NCBI GenBank assembly: GCA_963755155.1
Contig: CAVWIV010000009.1
Span: 1-23,152 of the forward strand
Direction: 5' to 3'
Length of the DNA stretch: 23,152 nucleotides
From: PALSA-612 sp963755155
GTDB taxonomy: Bacteria; Actinomycetota; Thermoleophilia; Gaiellales; Gaiellaceae
Position numbers and translations under genes: made by a program
Shown: positions 1 to 7,103 of the stretch, piece by piece
Position numbering within the stretch: the first letter of the stretch is position 1
How the letters are laid out: each line of letters starts with the position of its first letter
The notes under the pieces: model-generated
The model's input: the letters and a program-made list of their open reading frames with translations, nothing else
Told to the model about the DNA's origin: nothing
Databases searched by the model: none

Positions 1-165
1 AGGAGGGTCTGGCGAAATAGTGACTGTGCCGCCGGAATCACGCTGGAGGCCGCGCTGCGGCGTCCTCGGTCGCCCACGTACTGACTAGTACGCGGGCTCC
101 CTGCGTCCTTGCATCACAACCTCCAGCGCGCCCCGGCGACGAGCACCATTCCGCCAGACCCTCCT
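1..165. repeat. Long imperfect palindromic (foldback) element
   Basis: The first 14 bases (AGGAGGGTCTGGCG) are the exact reverse complement of bases 152-165. Between these arms the two strands still match in blocks: a CGCTGGAGG motif appears on both strands, and the centre reads CCCACGTAC, six bases, GTACGCGGG, a 9-bp stem with one mismatch. The whole unit is therefore one near-palindrome that could fold as a long hairpin in DNA or RNA. Its right arm contains the stop codon of the neighbouring dtxR-like gene (164-166), so it may end that transcript. The window begins exactly at the left arm, which fits a contig broken at a multicopy repeat; that is inference. No coding potential is seen in it. 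Confidence 0.7.
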
Positions 166-820
166 AGCTAACGCCTATCTGACCCGCGAGCTCGAACGAG
201 ATCGCGTGCTCGACGCCGCCCGTGGTGACGACGACGGGCTCAGGCGAAGGCGCCCTGCGCACGACTTCCACGACCGCGCCGGGAAGCAGCCCGAGCCCGC
301 GCAGGTACCGCAGAAGCGCGGTGTCGTGCGGAACTCGGCGGACTGTCGACCGCTCACCCTCGCCGAGGGCGTGCAGCGGCCGGAGCTTGTCCTCTCCGAC
401 GTTGAGGTCCGCATCGGGAATCGGGTCGCCGTGCGGGTCGTGCGTCGGGAAGCCGAGCGTCTCGTCGATCCGTGCCTCGAGCTCCTCGGAGAGCGCGTGC
501 TCGAGCCGGTCGGCCTCCGCGTGTACCTCGTCGATCGGCATGCCCAGCGTCTCGGCCAGGTACTGCTCGAGCAGACGGTGGTGCCGGATGACCTCGACGG
601 CGGCCTGCGGCCCGCCGTGGTGAGCGTCGCGCCTCGGTAAGGCTCGTGGACGACGAGCTTCAGCGTCGCGAGCTTCTTCAGCATCGACGTCACCGACGGC
701 GGCGACACGGCAAGCGACGCGGCGAGCGCCGAGGTCGTCGCTTTACCGGTGCTCCGACTCGAGCCGGTGGATCTCTTTGAGGTAGTCCTCGGCGGTCTGG
801 GAGAGAGGGGGTGGAGACAT
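164..820 (-). pseudogene. DtxR/MntR-family metal-dependent repressor, with two compensating frameshifts
   Basis: The ATG at 820 opens an N-terminal helix typical of DtxR proteins (SQTAEDYLKEIHRLES). This frame stops at 743-745. The winged helix continues one frame over (GKATTSALAASLAVSPPSV, then LKKLATLKLVVHEPYRG, 748 down to about 612). A second shift near 608-612 enters the frame carrying the dimerisation and metal-site domain (VIRHHRLLEQYLAETLG, ADRLEHALSEELEARI, GFPTHDPHGDPIP) and a C-terminal FeoA/SH3-like domain ending at 164. The simplest reading is one extra base near 745-749 and one missing base near 608-612, so the net frame is kept. All three pieces keep family sequence, so the gene is either recently broken or misassembled. 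If intact it would repress metal-uptake genes when Mn(II) or Fe(II) is bound. It diverges from the copper oxidase gene across 25 bp. The unbroken distal piece alone spans 164-541 (125 residues). Confidence 0.85.
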
Positions 821-837
821 ACGCTTTCTAATATAGA

Positions 838-855
838 GTTTAGGCATGTCTAAAC
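838..855. promoter_or_regulatory. Putative DtxR/MntR operator in the divergent control region
   Basis: GTTTAG, six bases, CTAAAC forms an inverted repeat (GTTTAGGCATGTCTAAAC) that departs from perfect symmetry only at one base pair in the spacer. TTAG/CTAA half-sites resemble boxes bound by DtxR, IdeR and related repressors. The site covers the oxidase ATG (846-848) and lies 18 bp from the repressor ATG. An AT-rich patch (TAATATAGA, 829-837) beside it could supply -10 elements in either direction. If it is the -10 for the oxidase, that mRNA would be nearly leaderless, which agrees with the lack of a Shine-Dalgarno sequence. Binding is inferred from symmetry and position. Confidence 0.55.
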
Positions 856-1871
856 GCCTGAGCAGGCGGAAGCTGTTGGCCGGAGCTGCGATTCCGGTGG
901 CCGCCGTGCCGCTCGCGAAGCTCGTGGGCGCAGGGGAGAGCGACGCCGGCGCCTCGACAGCGACCCACATCGACCACCAGCACCAGCGCGTGGGACACGC
1001 GTCGATGTTCGGCGCCAACGTCCCCGCCCCCGGCGGGCCAAATGCCCTCGACGCTCTGCTCCTTCCCCCGCCGGCGCTCCCGCATCAGCCCGGACGCGTC
1101 CGCGAGTACCGCCTCGTCGCCGAGGACCGCGAGATCGAGGTCGCGCAGGGCGTGAAATACGCCGCGTGGACTTACAACGGCACCGTTCCCGGTCCGGTCC
1201 TCCGCGCCACCGAGGGCGACATCTTCCGGGTCGAGTTCCGAAACCAGGGCTCGCACCCGCACACGATTCACTTCCACGGGATCCACCCCGCCAACATGGA
1301 CGGCGTCTTCGAGATCGTCGCGCCGGGGGGCTCGTTCACGTACGAGTTCGAGGCCCATCCGTACGGCATGCACCTCTACCACTGCCACGCAACGCCGCTC
1401 AAGAAGCACATCGAGAAGGGCCTCTACGGCGCGCTCATCATCGACCCGCCGAAGCCGCGCCCGCCGGCGCGCGAGCTCGTCATGGTGATGAACGGCTTCG
1501 ACACGGACTTCGACGGCGAGAACAACTTCTACACCGTCAACGGCCTCGCCTTCTACTACGCGAAGTACCCGATCAAGGTGAAGCGCGGCGAGCTCGTGCG
1601 GATCTACCTCGCGAACCTCACGGAGTTCGACCTCATCAACTCCCTGCACATCCACGCGAACTTCTTCCGCTACTACCCGACGGGCTCGACCGACCAGTTC
1701 GAGTACACGGACACGGTCATGCTCTGCCAGGGGCAGCGCGGGATCCTCGAGCTCGAGTTCCCCAACACCGGGCGGTTCATGTTCCACGCGCACCAGTCGG
1801 AGTTCGCCGAGCTCGGCTGGATGGGGTTCTTCCAGGTGGAGGAGTGCTGGAGCCCGGGCGGCAGCCGGTAG
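846..1871 (+). CDS. Two-domain multicopper oxidase, Tat-exported
   Basis: The 341-residue protein starts with a twin-arginine signal (SRRKLLAGAA, residues 6-15), so it is exported folded. Two cupredoxin domains follow. Domain 1 has the HTIHFHG motif (H139, H142, H144) and YHCH (C180, H181) with H188 downstream, which gives type 1 copper ligands; a leucine seems to stand where nitrite reductases have the axial methionine. Domain 2 has HIH (268-270) and FHAH (H314, H316) but no cysteine, so only domain 1 should hold type 1 copper. The order resembles NirK-like and small two-domain oxidases. Next to a ZIP permease and a metal repressor, a metal-oxidising role (Mn(II), Fe(II) or Cu(I)) is more likely than nitrite reduction; this is inference. 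The start lies inside the inverted repeat at 838-855. Confidence 0.88.
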   Translation: MSKRLSRRKLLAGAAIPVAAVPLAKLVGAGESDAGASTATHIDHQHQRVGHASMFGANVPAPGGPNALDALLLPPPALPHQPGRVREYRLVAEDREIEVAQGVKYAAWTYNGTVPGPVLRATEGDIFRVEFRNQGSHPHTIHFHGIHPANMDGVFEIVAPGGSFTYEFEAHPYGMHLYHCHATPLKKHIEKGLYGALIIDPPKPRPPARELVMVMNGFDTDFDGENNFYTVNGLAFYYAKYPIKVKRGELVRIYLANLTEFDLINSLHIHANFFRYYPTGSTDQFEYTDTVMLCQGQRGILELEFPNTGRFMFHAHQSEFAELGWMGFFQVEECWSPGGSR

Positions 1872-3043
1872 TCGCCGCGGCTGGCAGCTGTGGGCGCTGC
1901 TGCCCATCCTGCTGCTCGTCGGGCGCCGTGTCGCTCTTCGCCACGGCCGGCGGCTCGATTGTCGACCTCGTGGGCTCCAACCCGCCGCCCGCCGACGAGC
2001 TCGACATCCGGCGCGTGTCGTTCGAGCCTGGCCGGATCGAGATCAAGGTCACGAACCCCCAGCGCGACGCCATCACCCTCGGCACCGTGACGGTCGCCGA
2101 CGCGATCGTGCCGTACGAGGTCGACGGGCCGACGACGCTCGAGCGGCTGCGCTCCGCCACGATCGTCGTCCGCTACGACTGGGTCGAGGACGAGCCCATC
2201 TCCGTCGGCGTCACGAGCTCGAGCGGGATTCAGGTGACGGAGGAGATCGCCGCCGCCGTGAGGACGCCCGAAGCGGACTCCCGTAGCGTGTTCGGCTACG
2301 CGCTGATCGGCTTCCTCGTGGGCGTCGTGCCCGTCGCGCTGGGTCTCATGTGGCTCCCCGCCCTGCGCGGCGCGGACCCTCGCTGGCTGGCAGCGTTCAT
2401 GGCGCTCACGGCCGGCCTCTTGACGTTCCTCGCCTTCGAGGCCCTGTCCGAGGCGCTCGAGCTCCAGGCCGTTCTCCCCGGGCAGCTGGGCGGCACGGGG
2501 CTCGTATTGCTCGGCGTCGCCGGTAGCTACCTTGCGCTGACGTTCGTATCCGAGCGGCTGGGGCGGGGACCGGGAGGCGGCAAGGGCGCGCTCGGCGGCA
2601 TCGCGCTGGCGACGCTCGTCGCGATCGGCATCGGCATCCACAACCTCGGCGAGGGGCTCGCCATCGGCTCCTCGTTCGCGCTAGGTGAGCTCGCGCTCGG
2701 GAGCTTCCTCATCGTCGGCTTCATGGTCCACAACATCACCGAGGGTCTAGGCATCGCCGCACCGATCGCCGAAGGGTCGCGCGCGTCGTTCGCGCGCCTC
2801 GCGGCGCTCGCGCTCATCGCCGGCGCGCCGGCCATCGCCGGCGCGTGGATCGGCGGCTTCCTGACGAGCGACGTGCTCGCCGTGCTCTTCTTCGCGATCG
2901 CCGCGGGCGCGGCGCTCCAGGTCGTCATCGAGGTCGGTCGCTACGTCGCGCGGAAGGCGCCGGGCGGACTGCGCTCCGGCTGGGTCGCCGGCGGCTTCGT
3001 CGCGGGCATTGCGGTCATGTACCTCACGGGCCTGCTCATCTAG
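1844..3043 (+). CDS. ZIP-family divalent metal transporter with an N-terminal extracytoplasmic domain
   Basis: The C-terminal two-thirds is a ZIP permease with the paired signature motifs HNLGEG (from about residue 266) and HNITEG (from about 296), whose His and Glu residues line the metal site. About eight membrane segments are predicted. Before them lies a soluble domain (about residues 45-140) with a repetitive beta look. The GTG at 1844 follows GGTGGAGGA and overlaps the oxidase 3' end by 28 bp, so coupled translation is likely. In this frame residues 10-25 are an odd Cys/Ser-rich stretch, whereas the next frame over the same bases reads WQLWALLPILLLVG, a good membrane anchor. The anchor frame would rejoin at the GGG run at 1920-1922, so a pair of compensating indels is probable. 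It likely imports Zn, Mn or Fe, and co-transcription with the oxidase is expected. Confidence 0.82.
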   Translation: MLEPGRQPVVAAAGSCGRCCPSCCSSGAVSLFATAGGSIVDLVGSNPPPADELDIRRVSFEPGRIEIKVTNPQRDAITLGTVTVADAIVPYEVDGPTTLERLRSATIVVRYDWVEDEPISVGVTSSSGIQVTEEIAAAVRTPEADSRSVFGYALIGFLVGVVPVALGLMWLPALRGADPRWLAAFMALTAGLLTFLAFEALSEALELQAVLPGQLGGTGLVLLGVAGSYLALTFVSERLGRGPGGGKGALGGIALATLVAIGIGIHNLGEGLAIGSSFALGELALGSFLIVGFMVHNITEGLGIAAPIAEGSRASFARLAALALIAGAPAIAGAWIGGFLTSDVLAVLFFAIAAGAALQVVIEVGRYVARKAPGGLRSGWVAGGFVAGIAVMYLTGLLI

Positions 3044-3052
3044 CCTAGGGCC

Positions 3053-3445
3053 ATGCGGCTGTACCTCGTGCGCCACGCGAAGGCAGAGCAGGGCGAGCCC
3101 GACGACCTGCGTCGGCTGACGCCCGACGGCCGCGCGGCCGCTCGCGATCTCGGGAGTCGCCTCGCCGCCGAAGGTGTCACGCCGGACGCGGTGCTCTCGA
3201 GCCCGTTGCTCCGCGCCCGCGAGACCGCCGAGGAGATCGCCCGCGCGACCGGCGCCGAGGCGGAGCCCCTCGACGTGCTGGCGCCCGGGGCGACCGCGGA
3301 GGACGTGACGCACGCCGTCACCGGCCGCGGCGAAACGGTGGTCGTCGTCGGTCACCAGCCGGATTGCGGGCAGATCGCCGCTGCGCTGACGGGAGGCGAC
3401 GAGCCGCCGTTCCCGACGGCCGGCCTCGCGGTCATCGACCTTTGA
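3053..3445 (+). CDS. SixA-like phosphohistidine phosphatase
   Basis: This 130-residue protein has the histidine-phosphatase motif LVRHAKAE with R7 and catalytic H8, a downstream SSPLLRARETA helix, and the second active-site histidine in VVGHQPD (H101). Its length and the RHA(K) form match SixA, which removes phosphate from histidine in phosphotransfer proteins; some relatives act on small phosphoesters. It starts 9 bp after the ZIP stop, so it may lie in the same transcript. Its TGA stop is embedded in the TTG start of the following ATPase, which implies translational coupling. No obvious phosphorelay partner is encoded nearby, so the substrate is unknown. Confidence 0.85.
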   Translation: MRLYLVRHAKAEQGEPDDLRRLTPDGRAAARDLGSRLAAEGVTPDAVLSSPLLRARETAEEIARATGAEAEPLDVLAPGATAEDVTHAVTGRGETVVVVGHQPDCGQIAAALTGGDEPPFPTAGLAVIDL

Positions 3446-4296
3446 CCGCGCTCGCGGTCACCGTCAACGACCTGCGCAAGTCGTACAACGGCCTCGAGGC
3501 CGTCCGCGGCGTGAGCTTCGACATCGCCGAGGGCGAGGTCTTCGGCCTGCTCGGCCCGAACGGGGCGGGCAAGACGACGACGGTCGAGATCCTCGAGGGC
3601 TACCGGCGCCGCGACACGGGCACGGTGAGCGTTCTCGGCGCCGACCCCGAGCGGGCCGGAGAGACGTGGCGCGAGCGCATCGGCATCGTCCTCCAGTCGT
3701 CGGCGATGTACGTCAACCTCACCGTGCGCGAGCACGTGGCCCTGTTCGCCGGCTACTACGCGGCGCCGCGTGACGCCGACGACGTCATCGACCTCGTCGG
3801 CCTCGCCGAGAAGCGTCACGACCGCGTGAAGACGCTGTCCGGCGGGCAGCAGCGGCGGCTCGACCTCGCGCTCGGGCTCATCGGCGACCCCGAGATCCTC
3901 TTCCTCGACGAGCCGACGACAGGCTTCGATCCGGCAGCACGGCGCGCGGCGTGGGAGATGATTCGCGCGCTCCGCGAGCTGGGGAAGACGATTCTCCTCA
4001 CGACGCACTACCTCGACGAGGCGGAGCAGCTCGCCGACCGGGTGGCCGTGATGCGCAAAGGGGAGATCGTCGCGCTCGGCACCCCGCGGGAGCTCACGAG
4101 CCGCGCCGTGGGGACGGAGATCCGCTACCGGCGCGACGGCCGCGAGGTCGTCGTCCAGACAAAGGAGCCGACGAAGACACTGCACGAGCTCACGGGCGAG
4201 GCGCTCGCCCAGGGCGTCGAGCTCGAGGGGCTCCACGTGCGAAAGCCGTCGCTCGAGGACATCTACCTCGAGCTCACCGGAGGCGACAAGAATTGA
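3442..4296 (+). CDS. ABC transporter ATP-binding protein (DrrA/CcmA-like)
   Basis: The 284-residue ATPase shows Walker A GPNGAGKT (38-45), Q-loop at VLQSS (about 83-87), signature LSGGQ (132-136), Walker B EILFLDEP (151-158) and the H-loop histidine at 189. A C-terminal extension of about 70 residues (ending SLEDIYLELTGG) is typical of ABC-2 exporter ATPases of the DrrA type. The TTG start at 3442 overlaps the previous stop as TTGA; longer in-frame starts further upstream would lie deep in the phosphatase gene. It pairs with the permease that follows, again overlapping by TTGA. The exported substrate cannot be told from sequence; drugs, lipids or polysaccharides are handled by relatives. Confidence 0.92.
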   Translation: MTALAVTVNDLRKSYNGLEAVRGVSFDIAEGEVFGLLGPNGAGKTTTVEILEGYRRRDTGTVSVLGADPERAGETWRERIGIVLQSSAMYVNLTVREHVALFAGYYAAPRDADDVIDLVGLAEKRHDRVKTLSGGQQRRLDLALGLIGDPEILFLDEPTTGFDPAARRAAWEMIRALRELGKTILLTTHYLDEAEQLADRVAVMRKGEIVALGTPRELTSRAVGTEIRYRRDGREVVVQTKEPTKTLHELTGEALAQGVELEGLHVRKPSLEDIYLELTGGDKN

Positions 4297-5048
4297 GCCT
4301 CCTGCTCCACCAGCTGCGCTCGGAACAGCGGCTCTACTGGCGTAGCCACGAGCTTGCGTTCTTCACGTTCATCTTCCCGCTGCTCATCTACATCCTGCTG
4401 GGCTCCGTCTACGGCGACGACGAGATCGAGAGCGAGGGTGTTTCCGGCTCCGCGTACTTGCTCGCGGGCATCCTCGGCTACGGCGTCGCGGCGACGGCCT
4501 TCGCCGGGCTCGCGATCATCGTCGTCCTGCGCCGGGAGTCTGGCGTGCTCAAGCGGCTGCGAGGAACGCCGCTGCCCGCCTGGGCCTACGTCGGCGCAGT
4601 GCTCGTATCGACGCTCATCGTGTTCGTGATCGAGGTGGTTGCGCTGCTCGTGCTCGCGAACGTCATGTTCGACGTGCCGTACCCGGACCGCTGGCTGTCA
4701 CTCACTCTCGCCGTGCTCCTGGGCGTAGTGGCCTTCGCGTCGCTCGGCGTCGCGCTGACCACGGTCATCCGTTCCGCGGAGGGCGCCTCGGCCGTGGTCA
4801 ACGCCGTCTACCTGCCGATGGCCTTCCTGGCCGGATCCTTCTGGACGCCGCAGGCGTACCCGCCAGTGCTCGAGGCGATCGCGAACCTCCTGCCGCTGAC
4901 GTACTTCATCGAGCTGATGCAGGACATCGTCCTCGGAAACGAGCAGATCTGGGAGAACTGGACGGAGGTCGGCATCGTCGCTGCCTGGGGCATCTTCGGC
5001 CTCGTCGTGACCGTGCTGCGCTTTCGGTGGGAGCCTCAGGAGGGCTAG
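4293..5048 (+). CDS. ABC-2 type transporter permease
   Basis: The 251-residue integral membrane protein has about six hydrophobic segments, beginning FFTFIFPLLIYILLGSVYG, and the ABC-2 consensus region near the end (VNAVYLPMAFLAGSFWTP, then LLPLTYFIELMQDIV). Membrane proteins of this size act as the dimeric channel for the preceding ATPase. The TTG at 4293 is preceded by GGAGG at 4280-4284 and overlaps the ATPase stop by four bases, so the two are made together. The stop codon TAG (5046-5048) lies in the palindrome CTAG that also supplies the stop of the convergent aminotransferase gene. The substrate is unknown. Confidence 0.9.
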   Translation: MSLLLHQLRSEQRLYWRSHELAFFTFIFPLLIYILLGSVYGDDEIESEGVSGSAYLLAGILGYGVAATAFAGLAIIVVLRRESGVLKRLRGTPLPAWAYVGAVLVSTLIVFVIEVVALLVLANVMFDVPYPDRWLSLTLAVLLGVVAFASLGVALTTVIRSAEGASAVVNAVYLPMAFLAGSFWTPQAYPPVLEAIANLLPLTYFIELMQDIVLGNEQIWENWTEVGIVAAWGIFGLVVTVLRFRWEPQEG

Positions 5049-6445
5049 CGCTTTACGGCGGCGCCGGCCGCTCGCAGCGCGAAGCGCGCGGTCGCGCGCG
5101 GGAGCTTTTGCGCTTTGGCCAGCGTCGCATCGAGCGCCGTCACGAACCAGTCGACGTCCTCCTCGGAGAGGACGAGCGGCGGCAGCCCTTTGATCACGTT
5201 CAGCCCGTGGCCCGCCACCTGGCTGAGGACGCGGTGGTCGGTGAAGAGCGGCACGACCACGAGCTGCGCGAAGAGCGCAGGCTGCATCCGCTCGAGCAGC
5301 CGGTATGTCGTCTTCCCCCCTTCCTCCGGCTCGCCGAGCTCAATCGCCCACATGAGCCCGAGCCCGCGGACGTCCTTCACGACGTCGTACCGCTCGACGA
5401 GCGGTCGCGTGCGCTCGAGCAGCAGCTCGCCCATGCGCGCGGAGCGCTCGACGAGCGCTGCCTCGTCCAGCTCGTGCAACGTCGCGAGGCCGGCGACCAT
5501 TGCAAGGTCGTTCGGCTGGAACGTCGAGCCGTGGCTCATCGAGTGCTCGAGCGAGTCGAAGACGGCGTCGAACACCTCAGCCCGGAAGAGCGTCGCCCCC
5601 ACCGGCACGTAGCCGCCAGACAGCGACTTCGCCAGCGCGAGGATGTCCGGCTCGAGCCCCCAGTGCTCGAGCGCGAAGAGCTTGCCGGTGCGCCCGAAGC
5701 CCGTCTGTACCTCGTCGAGGCAGAAGAGCGTGCCATAGCGGCGGCACAGCTCCTGTGCGCCCTCCAGGTACCCCGCGGGAGGCAGGAGGACCCCGTGCCC
5801 GACGACCGGCTCGACGACGAAGAGCGCGACGTCTTCTTCGCGGAGGGCCACGTCGAGCGCGTCGAGGTCGCCGAAGGCAACGCGCGAGAAGCCGGGCACG
5901 AGCGGCCGGAACCGCTCCGAGAACGCTGGGTCGCCGGACGCGGAGAGCGCGCCGAACGTCAGCCCGTGGAAGCCGCGCTCCACCGAGACGATGCGCGTGC
6001 GGCCCGTCGCGGCGCGCCCGATCTTGATCGCCGCCTCGATCGCCTCCGCGCCGGAGCTCGAGAAGAAGACTCGGCCGAGGCTCGACGGCGCCCGCTGCAG
6101 CAGCTCGTCGGCGAGGATCGCGCCGAGCGGGTTGACGCCGAGCGCGAGCTTCCCCGGCGTCTCGAGCTCGAGCGCCTCCTGGAGCGCCGCCTTCACCCGC
6201 GGGTTGTTGCGCCCGACGTTGTACATCCCGAACCCGCCCAGCCAGTCGAGGTAGCGGTTGCCCTCCGCGTCGAAAAGATGGACGCCTTCTGCATGCCACC
6301 AGCGGCGGTCGAAGCCGATCGCGCGCAGCATCCGCACGAACTGCGGGTTGACCGTGCTGGCGTGGAGCTCGAGCTCGTTGCCCGAGTGGCGTTCGAGCAG
6401 CTCGCGCACGCTGAAGCCCGCCATGCGTTGAGCGTAGCGCGGCAT
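5045..6445 (-). CDS. Class III PLP-dependent aminotransferase
   Basis: The 466-residue fold-type I enzyme has the phosphate-binding SSSGAEA (129-135), RGFHG (157-161), the pyridine-nitrogen aspartate in LDEVQTGFGRTGK (D244) and the Schiff-base lysine K273 in LALAKSLSGGY. This set marks acetylornithine/ornithine/putrescine-type omega-aminotransferases. The long N-terminus (VRELLERH, then WWHAEGVHLFDAEGNRYLDWLGG) is like putrescine or ornithine aminotransferases, but exact substrates cannot be fixed from motifs. An alternative start is the Met at 6424. From 6445 only 10 bp separate it from the divergent peptidase gene, so 6424 leaves more room for a promoter. No pathway partners are adjacent. 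Confidence 0.92.
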   Translation of the reverse strand: MPRYAQRMAGFSVRELLERHSGNELELHASTVNPQFVRMLRAIGFDRRWWHAEGVHLFDAEGNRYLDWLGGFGMYNVGRNNPRVKAALQEALELETPGKLALGVNPLGAILADELLQRAPSSLGRVFFSSSGAEAIEAAIKIGRAATGRTRIVSVERGFHGLTFGALSASGDPAFSERFRPLVPGFSRVAFGDLDALDVALREEDVALFVVEPVVGHGVLLPPAGYLEGAQELCRRYGTLFCLDEVQTGFGRTGKLFALEHWGLEPDILALAKSLSGGYVPVGATLFRAEVFDAVFDSLEHSMSHGSTFQPNDLAMVAGLATLHELDEAALVERSARMGELLLERTRPLVERYDVVKDVRGLGLMWAIELGEPEEGGKTTYRLLERMQPALFAQLVVVPLFTDHRVLSQVAGHGLNVIKGLPPLVLSEEDVDWFVTALDATLAKAQKLPRATARFALRAAGAAVKR

Positions 6446-6455
6446 ACTCCTAGCG

Positions 6456-7097
6456 ATGCGGCTGCTCGCGGTCCTGCTCCTGCCGCTCGCGCTCCAGAGC
6501 CCGGCGGCTGATCCTGGCTACGCCGGCTTCGCGATGAAGCTCCCAGCGCCCATGCGCGAGCAGCTCCGCGACGGCTTCTGGCGCCCAGGCTGCCCGGTTC
6601 CGCTATCCGGCCTGCGCCTCCTTACCGTGAGGCACTACGGGTGGGACGGGAAGATGACGACCGGTCAGCTCGTCGTCAACAAGACGTTCGCGCGACCGCT
6701 CGTCGGCGTCTTCCGCGACCTCTACAAGCTGAAGTTCCCGATCCGCCACATGCGCTTCGCCGACCAGTACGGCCCCGGCCCCGAGCCGCGCGACACGAGC
6801 GGCTCCTTCCACTGCCGTCCACCGGTTGCGTCGCCCTGCCCGGGGTCGAAACCGCGGAGCAACTGGTCGATGCACGCGTACGGCCTGGCCGTCGACCTCA
6901 ATCCGCGCGAGAACCCCTACGTCGGCTGCGGCGTCTCATACCACGCCGACGCAAAGCCCTACATCGACCGCACGCCGCTGCGCAAAGGGATGGTGACGCC
7001 GGCCGTCGTGCGCGCGTTCAAGGCCCTCGGCTGGGGCTGGGGTGGCGACTGGACCAGCGTCAAGGACTGGATGCACTTCTCGTCCACGGGCGGCTGA
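6456..7097 (+). CDS. Secreted M15-family D-Ala-D-Ala carboxypeptidase-like metallopeptidase
   Basis: The 213-residue protein begins with a short signal peptide (LLAVLLLPLALQSPAA, about 3-18). The zinc-site pattern of M15 (VanY/DD-carboxypeptidase-like) enzymes is present: SMHAYGLAVDLNP gives H140 and D147, and KDWMHF gives H207. The GWGWGGDW segment just before the last ligand is also characteristic. It probably trims the stem peptide of peptidoglycan outside the membrane. Several cysteines (46, 120, 128, 158) could form disulfides after export. It stands alone on the plus strand, divergent from the aminotransferase and convergent with the PEP-mutase-like gene. Confidence 0.88.
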   Translation: MRLLAVLLLPLALQSPAADPGYAGFAMKLPAPMREQLRDGFWRPGCPVPLSGLRLLTVRHYGWDGKMTTGQLVVNKTFARPLVGVFRDLYKLKFPIRHMRFADQYGPGPEPRDTSGSFHCRPPVASPCPGSKPRSNWSMHAYGLAVDLNPRENPYVGCGVSYHADAKPYIDRTPLRKGMVTPAVVRAFKALGWGWGGDWTSVKDWMHFSSTGG

Positions 7098-7103
7098 CGC
7101 CTG

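Noticed and set aside
840..1907. 355-residue minus-strand frame opposite the copper oxidase
   Set aside because: Composition of a GC-rich antisense shadow; copper motifs are on the plus strand.
5027..6511. 494-residue plus-strand frame opposite the aminotransferase
   Set aside because: Arg/Glu/Leu-rich shadow of a clear class III aminotransferase on the minus strand; no domain seen.
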